The notes beneath the pieces were generated by a model. That model saw only the letters and a list, made by a program, of their open reading frames with translations. It made no database searches and was not told the DNA's origin. Below are positions 32,545 to 41,190 of a stretch of DNA of 64,000 nt, piece by piece. A program made the position numbers and the translations under genes. The DNA comes from Streptomyces sp. NBC_00554. Lineage in GTDB: Bacteria; Actinomycetota; Actinomycetes; Streptomycetales; Streptomycetaceae. The stretch covers positions 8,820,501 through 8,884,500 of the forward strand of contig NZ_CP107799.1 in NCBI RefSeq assembly GCF_041431135.1. Direction: 5' to 3'. How positions within the stretch are numbered: the first letter of the stretch is position 1; every line of letters begins with the position of its first letter.

Positions 32545-33342
32545 GTGCCCACGAGCAAGAACACGTTCTCATCATGGCGGCGCCACCTCGCTCAGCGTGC
32601 CGTCCACGCGGGCTGGGCCTGGGTGCAGCGCACGGGTGCGGTGACGGCCGAACACCCGGGACGGCTCCGCTTCGGCGCGATAGGAACGAGTACCAGGCTG
32701 GCCTTCCCGCTCGGCACGGTCTTCGGCGAACCCTGGATCCACCTCGGTTCCCACTGCATCGTCGGCGAACAGGTCACACTGACCGCCGGTCTGATGCCCG
32801 ACCTCGACCTCGGACCCGACCCGATCCTGCGCATCGGCGACGGTGTGGTGCTGGGCCGCGGCAGTCACGTCATCGCCGACACGACGGTCACGATCGGCAG
32901 CGACTGCTACTTCGGGCCGTATGTGTACGTCACGTCCACGAACCACTCGTACGACGATCCGCAGGTGCCCATCGGGAAGCAGTGGCCGCGGATGGAACCG
33001 GTGGAGATCGGGCCGGGCTGCTGGATCGGGACCGGGGCGGTGATCCTGCCGGGTGCGCGGATCGGGCGGAACGTGGTGGTGGCGGCCGGTGCGGTGGTAC
33101 GAGGTGAGGTGCCGGACCACGCGGTCGTGGCGGGCGCTCCCGCACGGGTCGTACGGCGCTGGGACCCGGTGAACGGGTGGCAGCCGCCGCTGCGGACGCC
33201 GGCGCCGGTGCCGATCCCCGACGGGGTGACGCCGGAGCAGTTGTCGGCGCTGTCGGGGCTCGACGAGGAGACGGCGGCGCGTCTGGCGGAGCTGGACCTG
33301 GAGTCTCAGGGCGCGCCCGGGGACGTACGCACCGAGACCTGA
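32545..33342 (+). CDS. hexapeptide-repeat acyltransferase
   Basis: 265 residues. After a basic N-terminus the chain forms left-handed beta-helix repeats (residues 50-200) with the acetyltransferase loop YVTSTNHSYDDP (His is the usual catalytic base) and the GAPARVVRRWDP end cap. O-acetyltransferases of sugars or phospho-intermediates have this layout. The start GTG 32545 lies six bases after TACCGT (32533-32538) and lacks a ribosome site, suggesting a leaderless mRNA. The stop is one base from the stop of the convergent EamA gene. Confidence 0.82.
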   Translation: MPTSKNTFSSWRRHLAQRAVHAGWAWVQRTGAVTAEHPGRLRFGAIGTSTRLAFPLGTVFGEPWIHLGSHCIVGEQVTLTAGLMPDLDLGPDPILRIGDGVVLGRGSHVIADTTVTIGSDCYFGPYVYVTSTNHSYDDPQVPIGKQWPRMEPVEIGPGCWIGTGAVILPGARIGRNVVVAAGAVVRGEVPDHAVVAGAPARVVRRWDPVNGWQPPLRTPAPVPIPDGVTPEQLSALSGLDEETAARLAELDLESQGAPGDVRTET

Positions 33343-33343
33343 C

Positions 33344-34201
33344 TCAGCCCGTCGCCAGCAGGACCGTGCCGACCAGGGCGAGGCCCGCGCCCGCTGCCTG
33401 GACGCCGCGCAGCCGTTCGCTGAGGATGCCGCGCGCGGCCAGGGCCGTGACCACCGGATACAGCGAGGCGAGGACGGCGGCGACGGTGACCGGGCCGTGC
33501 TGGGCGGCGATGGAGTACGTGCCGTTGGCCGCGACATCGGCGAGGCCTACGAAGGCGAGCGCGGGGAGCAGGGCCCAGGGGAAACCGCCCTCGGGGAGGG
33601 CCCGGGCGCCGCGCTTCACGGAGACGAAGAGGGCGGTGCCGCCCGCCGCCACATTGGTCACGCGCTGCACGAACAGGGCGAGGAAGAGGCCGGTGAGGCT
33701 CGTCGAGGCCTCCGCGATCAGCGACATCACCGCGCCGAAGCCGAAGGCGGCGAGGAGAGTGAGCAGTACCGCCTGCCGCTGCACCGGGGCGCCCCTGAGC
33801 TGCGGACCGCCCGCCAGCAGGACGCCCACGACGGCGACCGCGATACCCGCGAACTGGAGCAGCCCCGGGCGCTCGCCGAGGACCAGGCCCACGCCGACCG
33901 GCACGGCGACGCCCAGCGAGCCGAGCGGCGAGACGACGCCCATCGGGCCGAGGGCCAGCGCTTTGTAGAAGGCGAGCATCGCGACCGGACCGACCAGGCC
34001 CGCGGCCACCGCGAACCACAGTTGCGGGCCGGCCTCGCTCCAGCCGCCGGTGGCGAGCACGACCGTGCCAAGGACGGTGGCCGCGATCGTCTGCGAGGCG
34101 ACGACCACCGTGAGGGCGGGCATACGTCGGGTCAGCAGCCCTCCGCCGAAGTCGGCCATGCCCCACAGGAGGCTGGTGGCCAGGGCGAAGAGTGCTGTCA
34201 C
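33344..34201 (-). CDS. EamA/DMT family transporter
   Basis: 285 residues, ten predicted membrane helices in two EamA halves (TSLLWGMADFGGG at the start; AANGTYSIAAQHGPVTVAAVLASLYPVVTALAA in the second half). Members export amino acids, nucleosides or other metabolites. GTG 34201 follows GAGG. Divergent from an XRE-cupin regulator, with two palindromes between; this gene pair is a common arrangement in Streptomyces. Confidence 0.9.
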   Translation of the reverse strand: MTALFALATSLLWGMADFGGGLLTRRMPALTVVVASQTIAATVLGTVVLATGGWSEAGPQLWFAVAAGLVGPVAMLAFYKALALGPMGVVSPLGSLGVAVPVGVGLVLGERPGLLQFAGIAVAVVGVLLAGGPQLRGAPVQRQAVLLTLLAAFGFGAVMSLIAEASTSLTGLFLALFVQRVTNVAAGGTALFVSVKRGARALPEGGFPWALLPALAFVGLADVAANGTYSIAAQHGPVTVAAVLASLYPVVTALAARGILSERLRGVQAAGAGLALVGTVLLATG

Positions 34202-34219
34202 GGGGTGCCTCGCAGTACA

Positions 34220-34268
34220 GTTCGGTGAACGATCCGGTGCACTACACGATAGTTCACTGTATTGAACT
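34220..34268. promoter_or_regulatory. palindromic operators between EamA and XRE genes
   Basis: GTTC-GGT-GAAC (34220-34230) and AGTTCACTGTATTGAACT (34251-34268, 6-bp arms) share the GTTCA/TGAAC half-site. Placed to cover both promoters of the divergent pair, the usual position for XRE autoregulation. Confidence 0.6.
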
Positions 34269-34294
34269 CTGTCATTCAAAATATTGGACGGAAT

Positions 34295-34867
34295 GTGTCG
34301 GACCTCGACCTCCTGACCCAGTCCCTGGCGCGCAACGTCAAGCGCTGGCGCACCGAGCGCGGCTTCACCCTGGACACGCTCGCCGCCCGCGCCGGAGTCA
34401 GCCGCGGCATGCTGATCCAGATCGAGCAGGCCAGGACCAACCCCAGCCTCGGCACCGTCGTCAAGATCGGCGACGCGCTCGGCATCAGCATCACGACCCT
34501 CCTGGACTACGAGCAGGGTCCCAAGGTCCGGATCGTCCCGGCGGACCAGGCCGTACGGCTGTGGCACACCGACGCCGGCAGCTACAACCGGCTGCTCGCG
34601 GGCACCGAGGCGCCGGGACCGCTGGAGATGTGGGACTGGCGGCTGATGCCGGGCGAGGGCAGCCCCTCCGACCCGCACCCCACCGGCACCGTCGAACTCA
34701 TCCATGTCACGGAGGGCGAGCTGACCCTCACCGTCGACGGCGCCGAACACCGCGTCCCGGCGGGCGCCAGCGCCTCGTTCGAGGCCAACACCCCTCACAC
34801 GTATGGCAATGACGGCGATGTGCCGATGGAAATGATCATGACGGTGTCGGTGCCGGGCGTGCACTGA
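34295..34867 (+). CDS. XRE family regulator with C-terminal cupin domain
   Basis: 190 residues. N-terminal helix-turn-helix at 8-65 (LARNVKRWRTERGFTLDTLA, GVSRGMLIQIEQARTNPSLGT) and a cupin effector domain at 115-185 (HPTGTVELIHVTEGELTLTV, FEANTPHTYGN). GTG 34295 is chosen because VSDLDLLTQSLARN is the usual start of this family and GGACGG precedes it. Likely senses a small molecule and controls the divergent EamA exporter. Confidence 0.9.
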   Translation: MSDLDLLTQSLARNVKRWRTERGFTLDTLAARAGVSRGMLIQIEQARTNPSLGTVVKIGDALGISITTLLDYEQGPKVRIVPADQAVRLWHTDAGSYNRLLAGTEAPGPLEMWDWRLMPGEGSPSDPHPTGTVELIHVTEGELTLTVDGAEHRVPAGASASFEANTPHTYGNDGDVPMEMIMTVSVPGVH

Positions 34868-34910
34868 GACACCCGACCGGGCGCTCGGGCACGGCTGTTA
34901 GCGTGCCGTC

Positions 34911-35468
34911 ATGCGCGCACCCATCGGAGACTTCGACCACGCCACACCCGCCCCCGACTGCCTCGGCGAACTCATCGGCCCGGTCGCCGACGCCGTACGC
35001 GACTGGCGCGGAGACATCCCCGCCGACCGGATCGTCTACGTCGACACGGACCCCGACTGGGCCGACACCGCCACCTTCGTCGAGCACTACGGCAAGGAAC
35101 TGCTCGACCAGTCCGCCAACTGCGTGGTCGTCGCCGGCAAGCGCGGCGGCGAGACCACGCTCGCCGCGTGTGTCGTCCTCTCCGCGACCCGCGTCGACGT
35201 CAACGGCGTCGTCCGCCGCCAACTCGGCGCCCGCAAAGCCTCGTTCGCACCGATGGACATCGCGACCGGGGAGACCGGCATGGAGTACGGCGGCATCACA
35301 CCCATCGGACTCCCCGGCGACTGGCCGGTGTTGGTCGACTCGGCGGTAGTCGACCTGCCGTACGTGCTGGTCGGAAGCGGACGGCGACGCGGGAAACTCC
35401 TGGTGCCGGGCAAGGCGTTCGCGGAGCTGCCCAATGTGGTGGTGCTGGATGGGCTCGGCGTCGCCTGA
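34911..35468 (+). CDS. YbaK/EbsC-like aminoacyl-tRNA deacylase-fold protein
   Basis: 185 residues. The YbaK/prolyl-tRNA-editing domain is at 45-165: SANCVVVAGKRGG (KR-loop), the conserved Lys in LGARKASFAP and EYGGITPIGLP, the GxxxP loop of the INS editing site. Such proteins hydrolyse mischarged tRNAs in trans. ATG 34911 is six bases after TAGCGT (34899-34904) with no ribosome site, suggesting a leaderless mRNA. The end of the gene lies in the first of three imperfect repeats. Confidence 0.88.
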   Translation: MRAPIGDFDHATPAPDCLGELIGPVADAVRDWRGDIPADRIVYVDTDPDWADTATFVEHYGKELLDQSANCVVVAGKRGGETTLAACVVLSATRVDVNGVVRRQLGARKASFAPMDIATGETGMEYGGITPIGLPGDWPVLVDSAVVDLPYVLVGSGRRRGKLLVPGKAFAELPNVVVLDGLGVA

Positions 35469-35740
35469 CGGTGGTGTCATGTGCCTGTGTCAGGTGGGGC
35501 CGGGCTCGTCCGGTGCAGGGCGGGCGCCTTTGTGGTGCTGCCGAATGTGGTGGTGCGGGAGGGCGTGGTGTTGCCTGACGGTGGGTCAGGCGGTGGTGTG
35601 ATGTGCCGGCGTCAGGTGAGGGTCGCCATCGCCTGGCGCGGGGCGAGGCCTTTGTCGTGCTGCTGGAGGGGCTTGGTGGCGGGTCAGGCGGTGCTGTGAT
35701 GTGCCAGCGTCAGGTGAGGGTCGCTCTCGCCCGGTGCCGG
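35410..35740. repeat. three imperfect ~110-base direct repeats joining two convergent genes
   Basis: Units at about 35410-35520, 35520-35641 and 35642-35740. Shared landmarks: GC(G/C)TT(C/T)G.GG.GCTGCC.AATGTGGTGGTG in units 1 and 2, GGCCTTTGTCGTGCTGCTG in unit 3, and ATGTGCC(G/A)GCGTCAGGTGAGGGTCGC in units 2 and 3. Unit 1 is the 3' end of the YbaK gene, unit 3 the 3' end of the CDF gene; unit 2 lies between them. A decayed local duplication of gene ends. Confidence 0.65.
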
Positions 35741-36790
35741 GGTCGGATCGGCGTGGACCAGGGCCGCGGTGAGCTTGGGTACGGCGTGCAGCAGGGCGTG
35801 TTCGGCCTCGACGGCGATGTCGTGGGCCCGGCGTACGCTCACCTCGCCGTCGACCACGACCGCGACCTCGGCGCGCAGCCGGTGCCCGATCCAGCGCAGC
35901 CGCAGCTCACCCACCCCGCGCACGCCCGGCACCTCCCGAAGCGCCTCCTCGGCTCGGTCGACCATTGCCGGATCGACCGCGTCCATCACGCGCCGGAACA
36001 CCTCGCGCGCGGCGTCGCGCAGCACCAGCAGAATCGCGGCCGTGATCGCCAACCCCACCAGCGGGTCGGCGAGTTGCCAGCCGAGCGCCGCGCCGCCCGC
36101 GCCCACCAGGACGGCCAGTGAGGTGAATCCGTCCGTACGGGCGTGGAGTCCGTCCGCCACCAACGCGGCGGAGCCGATCTCGCGGCCGACGCGGATGCGG
36201 TGGCGGGCGACCCACTCGTTGCCGAGGAAGCCGATGACCGCGGCAACGGCGACGACCGGGATGTGGTGCAGCGGCCGGGGGTTCAGCAGCCGGTCGACCG
36301 CCGTCCAGGCCGCGAAGGCGGCGGACGCGGCGATCGTCAGCACGATCACGATCCCCGCGAGGTCCTCCGCCCGGCCGTAGCCGTAAGTGAAGCGCCGCGT
36401 CGCCGCGCGGCGGCCCAGCACGAAGGCGATCCCGAGTGGTACGGCGGTGAGGGCGTCGGCGGCGTTGTGCACCGTGTCGCCGAGCAGGGCGACCGACCCC
36501 GAGAGTACGACAACGACCGCCTGCGCGGCGGCAGTTGCCCCGAGAACGATCAGCGAGACCCAGAGGGCGCGCATGCCTCGGGCCGACGACTCCAGGGCGG
36601 GGTCGAGTTTGTCGGCGGTTTCGTGGGAGTGGGGGGTGAGGAGGTGGCGCAGGCGGTGCCAGGGGCGGTGGCGGTGGGGGTGGCCGTGATCGTGCTTGTG
36701 GCCCTGCGGCGAGTTGTGGTCGTGGTCGCGACTGCGGCCGGGCGGCGAATGGTGTTCGTGGGAGTGGCCGTGGGTGTGCTCGTCGCTCAC
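35684..36790 (-). CDS. cation diffusion facilitator (zinc-type) exporter
   Basis: 368 residues. The N-terminal 65 residues are packed with histidines (HTHGHSHEHH..., HKHDHGHPHRHRPWHRLRH), a metal-collecting arm. Six membrane helices follow; metal-site patterns are GDTVHNAADAL in helix 2 and the HxxxD of LHARTD in helix 5. The C-terminal domain binds the regulatory metals. GTG 36790 follows AAGGGGA. Divergent from an ArsR/SmtB regulator, so induced by excess metal, probably Zn2+. Confidence 0.93.
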   Translation of the reverse strand: MSDEHTHGHSHEHHSPPGRSRDHDHNSPQGHKHDHGHPHRHRPWHRLRHLLTPHSHETADKLDPALESSARGMRALWVSLIVLGATAAAQAVVVVLSGSVALLGDTVHNAADALTAVPLGIAFVLGRRAATRRFTYGYGRAEDLAGIVIVLTIAASAAFAAWTAVDRLLNPRPLHHIPVVAVAAVIGFLGNEWVARHRIRVGREIGSAALVADGLHARTDGFTSLAVLVGAGGAALGWQLADPLVGLAITAAILLVLRDAAREVFRRVMDAVDPAMVDRAEEALREVPGVRGVGELRLRWIGHRLRAEVAVVVDGEVSVRRAHDIAVEAEHALLHAVPKLTAALVHADPTPAPGESDPHLTLAHHSTA

Positions 36791-36852
36791 GTGGGTCCCC
36801 TTCGGGCGCGCGGGAGTGGACGCGGCGGTGTCCACGGGACCATTATGTGCGT

Positions 36853-37212
36853 ATGAGCGCACGCATGCACCTATCACCTGCACATGATGCGCACCCGCGC
36901 ACCCCTGACGAGGACCAGTTCGCGCTCGCGGCAGAACTCCTCGCCCTCCTGGGCGACCGGACCCGCCTCGCCCTGCTCCATGCCCTGACCGGCGGAGAAG
37001 CGGACGTCACGACACTCACGGAAGCGTGTGGAGCCGCTCGGCCCGCGGTCAGCCAGCACCTGGCCCGGCTCCGTCTCGCCGGGCTCGTGAACACCCGCAA
37101 AGAAGGCCGCCGAGTGATCTACTCACTCGGCGACGGCCATCTGCGCCGGGTTGTCGACGAGGCGTTGAGCCTCGCCGACCACCGCATCAACGACCGCCCG
37201 GCTCACGACTGA
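36853..37212 (+). CDS. ArsR/SmtB family metal-responsive repressor
   Basis: 119 residues. Winged helix: LLALLGDRTRLALLHALTGG, LTEACGAARPAVSQHLARLRLAGLV, RKEGRRVIYSLGDGHL, ending with DEALSLADHRI where alpha-5 zinc ligands (Asp, His) occur in SmtB/NmtR types; an extra His-rich start (MHLSPAHDAHPR) may add ligands as in NmtR. ATG 36853 is six bases after CATTAT (36841-36846), suggesting a leaderless mRNA. A weak GTGCG-6-CGCAC repeat (36847-36862) covers the start. Expected to control the facing CDF exporter. Confidence 0.9.
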   Translation: MSARMHLSPAHDAHPRTPDEDQFALAAELLALLGDRTRLALLHALTGGEADVTTLTEACGAARPAVSQHLARLRLAGLVNTRKEGRRVIYSLGDGHLRRVVDEALSLADHRINDRPAHD

Positions 37213-37238
37213 GCGCCACGACCGGGTCGGCGTCGGCG

Positions 37239-38129
37239 TCAGAAGACGTGGGCCGTGTCGTCCTCGCCCTCCTCCAGCAGGTTCGCCGCCTCGCCCACGA
37301 CGCTCGGGTCGGGGCTGCCGACGACCTCCTCGTCCTTGTCGGTGTAGTCGAAGCGGGCGAGGACGCTGCGCATGGCCTCGACGCGGGCCCGCTTCTTGTC
37401 GTTGCTCTTCACCACGGTCCAGGGCGCCTGCTCGGTGTCCGTCTCGCGGAACATCGCGACCTTGGCGGCGGTGTAGTCGTCCCAGCGGTCCAGCGAGGCC
37501 AGGTCCATCGGGCTGAGCTTCCACTGCCGTACGGGATCCACCTGGCGGATCGTGAATCGTGTGCGCTGCTCGCCCTGCGAGACCGAGAACCAGAACTTGA
37601 TCAGGTCCACGCCGTCGTCGACCAGCATCCGCTCGAAAGCGGGCGCCTGTCGCATGAAGCGCCGGTACTCGTCGTCCGTGGCGAAGCCCATGACCCGCTC
37701 GACTCCGGCACGGTTGTACCAGGACCGGTCGAACATCACGATCTCGCCCGCGGTCGGCAGATGCTCCACGTACCGCTGGAAGTACCACTGGCCGCGCTCG
37801 CGCTCGGTCGGCTTCTCAAGGGCGACCACCCGCGCACCACGCGGATTGAGGTGCTCGGTGAACCGCTTGATCGTGCCGCCCTTGCCTGCCGCGTCCCGTC
37901 CCTCGAAGACGATGACGAGCCGTCGCCCGGACTCCTTTATCCAGCTCTGCAGCTTCAGCAGTTCTATCTGCTGGAGCCGCTTGTGCCAGTCGTACTCCTT
38001 GCGCTCCATGCGCTGCGGGTACGGGTAGTTCTCCCGCCAGGTGTCGACCGGGCTGCCGTCAGGGCGGATCAGTACGGGGTCGTCGTGGTCGCTGTAGTCG
38101 ACCCGCATCCCCGCCATCAGTGGCGTCAT
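37239..38129 (-). CDS. ppk2: polyphosphate kinase 2
   Basis: 296 residues, class I PPK2. Uses polyphosphate to phosphorylate nucleotides. Walker A GRDAAGKGG (77-85), the lid with ERERGQWYFQRYVEHLP, Walker B VMFDRSWYNRAGVERVMGF and the C-terminal KVAMFRETDTEQAPWTVVKSNDKKRARV block are complete. ATG 38129 follows GAAGGGAAGG. Same orientation as the small membrane protein and Pit phosphate permease upstream, so phosphate uptake and polyphosphate use are grouped. Confidence 0.95.
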   Translation of the reverse strand: MTPLMAGMRVDYSDHDDPVLIRPDGSPVDTWRENYPYPQRMERKEYDWHKRLQQIELLKLQSWIKESGRRLVIVFEGRDAAGKGGTIKRFTEHLNPRGARVVALEKPTERERGQWYFQRYVEHLPTAGEIVMFDRSWYNRAGVERVMGFATDDEYRRFMRQAPAFERMLVDDGVDLIKFWFSVSQGEQRTRFTIRQVDPVRQWKLSPMDLASLDRWDDYTAAKVAMFRETDTEQAPWTVVKSNDKKRARVEAMRSVLARFDYTDKDEEVVGSPDPSVVGEAANLLEEGEDDTAHVF

Positions 38130-38217
38130 GTCAGCCTTCCCTTCTCCCGGTGCGTCAGTGTCGGTGCCAGTGCCCGGCTTCAGTGCCGGGCGACAGTTCC
38201 GTGCGTCAGTTCCGGTG

Positions 38218-38451
38218 TCAGTGGAACTGCGGCACGATCAGGTAGATTCCGTACGCCACCACGGCCGCGCAGGCCAGGAAGCAGAGCCCGGCCTGGGCGA
38301 ACCCCAGGGTGTCGGTGCCGCCGTCGCCATCGCGCGCGGACTCGACCCGGGCGAGGCCCAGCACGCCGAGGGCGAAGACGACGACCACTCCGACGGTAAT
38401 TCCCGTGCTCACCGCGGCAACCTCGCCGAGTGCGCTCCAGTCGACATTCAT
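38218..38451 (-). CDS. 77-residue two-helix membrane protein between ppk2 and pit
   Basis: Two membrane helices (residues about 15-35 and 51-71) joined by a charged loop (RVESARDGDGG). Starts 18 bases after the pit stop with GGAG upstream, so probably translated from the pit mRNA. Similar short proteins follow low-affinity phosphate permeases in Streptomyces. Function unknown. Confidence 0.8.
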   Translation of the reverse strand: MNVDWSALGEVAAVSTGITVGVVVVFALGVLGLARVESARDGDGGTDTLGFAQAGLCFLACAAVVAYGIYLIVPQFH

Positions 38452-38469
38452 GTCCAGAAATCTCCGTGG

Positions 38470-39624
38470 TTAGGCGGCCGCGCCGACATCGGCCGGCGTC
38501 GCGCTGCGGATGGTGACCTCGTGGGCGTCGTTGACGTTGTTCGCGCTCACCGGGTTGCGGCGCGAGGCGATCACGATGGCGGCCGCGACGGCCAGGGCGA
38601 CGAGGGCGATCACCACGGTGCCGACGGTCCCGCCGTTCGTCACCACGCTCGCCGAGACCCCGCCGACCAGCGCCGCGGCCGGCAGGGTGACCAGCCAGGC
38701 GATCACCATGCGGCCCGCGGTGCCCCAGCGGACCTCGGCCAGGCGCCTGCCCAGACCGGCGCCGAGGATGCCGCCCGAGCAGACCTGCGTGGTGGAGAGC
38801 GCGAAACCCAGGTGGGCGGAGGTGAGGATCACAGTCGTGGAGGCCGCCTCGGCCGCGAAGCCCTGCGGCGACTGGATGTCGGTGAGCCCCTTGCCCATGG
38901 TGCGGATGATCCGCCAGCCGCCCAGGTAGGTGCCGAGCCCGATGGCCAGACCGGCCGACGCGATCACCCATACCGGGGGACCGGCGTCGTGGCCCAGCGC
39001 CCCCGCCGAGATCAGCGTCAGCGTGATCACGCCCATCGTCTTCTGGGCGTCATTGGTGCCGTGCGCCAGCGAGACCAGTGAGGCGGAGGCGATCTGGCCG
39101 AGGCGGAACCCCTTGGTCACCGACTTCTCGCGGGCTCGTGCGGTGATCCGGTAGGCGAGGTAGGTGGCCAGCAGAGCGGCGATGCCCGCCACGAGGGGCG
39201 AGGCCACGGCCGGGATCAGGATCTTCTGGACCACCATGTCGAAGTGCACGCCGTTTTCGCCCGCGCCGACCCACACCGCCCCGATCAGTCCGCCGAACAG
39301 GGCGTGCGAGGAACTGGAGGGAAGCCCGACGAGCCAGGTCATCAGATTCCACAGAATCGCTCCGACCAGCCCCGCGAAGATCATGCCCGGTGTGACCAGT
39401 GTGTCGTCGACGATGCCGCCGGAGATGGTCTTGGCGACCTCGGTGGAGAGGAAGGCCCCGACGACGTTCAGAACTCCGCTGATCAGGACCGCTGTTCTCG
39501 GTTTGAGCGCACCTGTGGCGATGGACGTGGCCATCGCGTTCGCCGTGTCGTGGAACCCATTGGTGAAGTCGAATGCCAGCGCCGTGACGATGACGACCGC
39601 CACGAGGAACGTGATGTGGTCCAT
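38470..39624 (-). CDS. pit: inorganic phosphate transporter, Pit family
   Basis: 384 residues, about ten membrane helices. Both Pit signature repeats are visible: FDFTNGFHDTANAMATSIATGAL near the start and SLAHGTNDAQKTMGVITL in the middle, each with the GxND/FHD-type sodium or proton and phosphate site. Low-affinity uptake of metal-phosphate. Start ATG 39624 has GAGGA directly in front with almost no spacing, so translation may be weak. Promoter hexamer at 39673-39678. Confidence 0.94.
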   Translation of the reverse strand: MDHITFLVAVVIVTALAFDFTNGFHDTANAMATSIATGALKPRTAVLISGVLNVVGAFLSTEVAKTISGGIVDDTLVTPGMIFAGLVGAILWNLMTWLVGLPSSSSHALFGGLIGAVWVGAGENGVHFDMVVQKILIPAVASPLVAGIAALLATYLAYRITARAREKSVTKGFRLGQIASASLVSLAHGTNDAQKTMGVITLTLISAGALGHDAGPPVWVIASAGLAIGLGTYLGGWRIIRTMGKGLTDIQSPQGFAAEAASTTVILTSAHLGFALSTTQVCSGGILGAGLGRRLAEVRWGTAGRMVIAWLVTLPAAALVGGVSASVVTNGGTVGTVVIALVALAVAAAIVIASRRNPVSANNVNDAHEVTIRSATPADVGAAA

Positions 39625-39672
39625 TCCTCGATGGAAGCAATCGCAGCTGTACACATGGCGAACCGGAGGCAA

Positions 39673-39678
39673 AGCCTA
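39673..39678 (-). promoter_or_regulatory. candidate -10 element of pit operon
   Basis: TAGGCT on the minus strand, about 49 bases before the pit ATG. Seventeen bases further upstream is CTCACC, which resembles half of a PhoP direct-repeat unit (GTTCACC) in place of a normal -35. One unit only, so phosphate control is suggested, not shown. Confidence 0.4.
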
Positions 39679-39787
39679 CGTATGGCGGTGTAAAGGTGAG
39701 CGTGTGTTTGCGGTCGGATCGGACCAGGTCACGCTGTCGCCGGCCAATCGCTTGCCGTGATCGTCAACTGGTCGTCAGGATGGGGGC

Positions 39788-40636
39788 ATGCCTGCCTTCA
39801 CCGCTCCCGACGGGACCGAACTCGCCTATCACGTCATGGGCGAGGGTGAGCCGTTGCTCTGCGTCCCCGGTGGCCCGATGCGCGCCTCCGCCTACCTCGG
39901 CGATCTCGGCGGACTGTCGAGGCACCGTCGGCTGATCGTGCTCGACCTGCGGGGCACCGGCGCCTCCGGCATCCCGGCCGACCCGGCGACGTACCGCTGC
40001 GACCGGCAGGTCACCGATGTCGAGGCCCTCCGCGCGCACCTCGGACTGGAGCGCGTCGATCTTCTCGCGCACTCGGCGGGCGGCGACCTCGCCCTTCTCT
40101 ACGCGGCCCGGTATCCGCGGCGCGTGCGCACCCTGACGCTCGTCACCGCCCGTGCGCGCGCCCTGGGTGTCGACTTCACCGAGGAGCACCGCCGGGAGGC
40201 GGCCGCGCTGCGCAAGGCCGAGCCCTGGTTCGCGGATGCGAACGAGTCGTACGAACGGATCTGGGCCGGTTCCGGGACCGACGCCGACTGGGACGCGGTC
40301 GCCCCGTTCTTCTACGGCCGTTGGGACACGGCGGCCCAGGCGCACGCGGCGAGCGACGTCGAGCAGTCCAACGAAGAGGCCGCGGAGCTGTACGCGTCCC
40401 CTGCTGCCTTCGACCCGGCCGGGGCCCGGGCCGTCGTCGCGGGGTGGGACGCGCGGGTCCTGCTCCTCGCGGGCGAACTGGACAGTGGCCCGCTTCCCCG
40501 CGTCGCGGACGCGATCGCCGAGTTGTTCCGTGCGGCCGAGACGGTCGTGCTGCCGGGCGCGGGTCACTTTCCGTGGCTCGACGACGCCGGCCGTTTCGCG
40601 GAGACCGTCAACGCGTTCCTCGACCAGGGGCACTGA
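39788..40636 (+). CDS. alpha/beta hydrolase (proline iminopeptidase-like)
   Basis: 282 residues. Catalytic triad visible: Ser96 in AHSAGG, Asp in LAGELDSGP (about 235) and His in GAGHFPW (about 262); VPGGP gives the oxyanion hole as in prolyl iminopeptidases. A helical cap lies between residues 120 and 205. ATG 39788 follows GGATGGGG. Convergent with the GNAT gene, four bases apart. The true substrate is unknown. Confidence 0.87.
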   Translation: MPAFTAPDGTELAYHVMGEGEPLLCVPGGPMRASAYLGDLGGLSRHRRLIVLDLRGTGASGIPADPATYRCDRQVTDVEALRAHLGLERVDLLAHSAGGDLALLYAARYPRRVRTLTLVTARARALGVDFTEEHRREAAALRKAEPWFADANESYERIWAGSGTDADWDAVAPFFYGRWDTAAQAHAASDVEQSNEEAAELYASPAAFDPAGARAVVAGWDARVLLLAGELDSGPLPRVADAIAELFRAAETVVLPGAGHFPWLDDAGRFAETVNAFLDQGH

Positions 40637-40640
40637 CCCC

Positions 40641-41081
40641 TCAGGTCAGCCGCAGGTCGATCCATTGGACCGTCTCGCCCGGCAGCGAGTACCGCTCGAT
40701 CTCGACGAACCCGTGCTTCTCGGCGAACCGCAGTCCGTCCTCGTTGGACGCCAGAATGCACGTCTCGATCACCTCGGCGCCCAGCTCGCGCGCCTGGCCG
40801 AGGCCGCGTGCGTAGAGCTCCTCGCCGAAGCCCTGCCCGCGGTGCTCGGCGAGCACACGGGCGATCACCGTGGCGGTGGCGGTGTCTTCCGCGGGCGGAC
40901 GCACCGTCGTACAGCCCACGAGGACATCGCCGAGATAGGCGACCTCGAGGCGGTAGCGCCCGGCGCGCTTCCGTGCGTCGTCGAGGGACATCGCGGCGGG
41001 CGGGACGATCACATTGTGGACGTACTGCCAGTCCTTGAGACGGGACTCGTCGTCCGGCTGCTCGATACGAAGAGTGGGCAC
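40641..41081 (-). CDS. GNAT family N-acetyltransferase
   Basis: 146 residues. Acetyl-CoA loop VLAEHRGQGFGEEL (R/Q-x-x-G-x-G/A type, RGQGFG) followed by the motif-B block ILASNEDGLRFAEKHGFVEIERY. The start is uncertain: GTG 41081 gives a normal domain but has no clear ribosome site. Substrate unknown. Confidence 0.85.
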   Translation of the reverse strand: MPTLRIEQPDDESRLKDWQYVHNVIVPPAAMSLDDARKRAGRYRLEVAYLGDVLVGCTTVRPPAEDTATATVIARVLAEHRGQGFGEELYARGLGQARELGAEVIETCILASNEDGLRFAEKHGFVEIERYSLPGETVQWIDLRLT

Positions 41082-41190
41082 CGGAGCAGGAGACCCGGGA
41101 GCGGCGACCGGTGTCAACTGGTTTCGCGGCTCACGGCAGTTGAGGGTCCTTGCAGTCGGAGCAGTCGTTGCATCCCGCGAGCCGGGCCGG

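Noticed and set aside
36847-36862. GTGCG-6-CGCAC as the definite ArsR site of the CDF pair
   Set aside because: Arms are only five bases and match no known SmtB/NmtR consensus; kept only as a remark in the gene entry.
37331-37356. TTGTCGGTG inside ppk2 as another damage-type promoter
   Set aside because: The nine bases match but no TANNNT lies eight bases downstream, and it is inside a gene on the other strand.
39640-39720. PHO box before pit
   Set aside because: Only one GCTCACC-like unit with the right place is visible; a PHO box needs at least two 11-base direct repeats.
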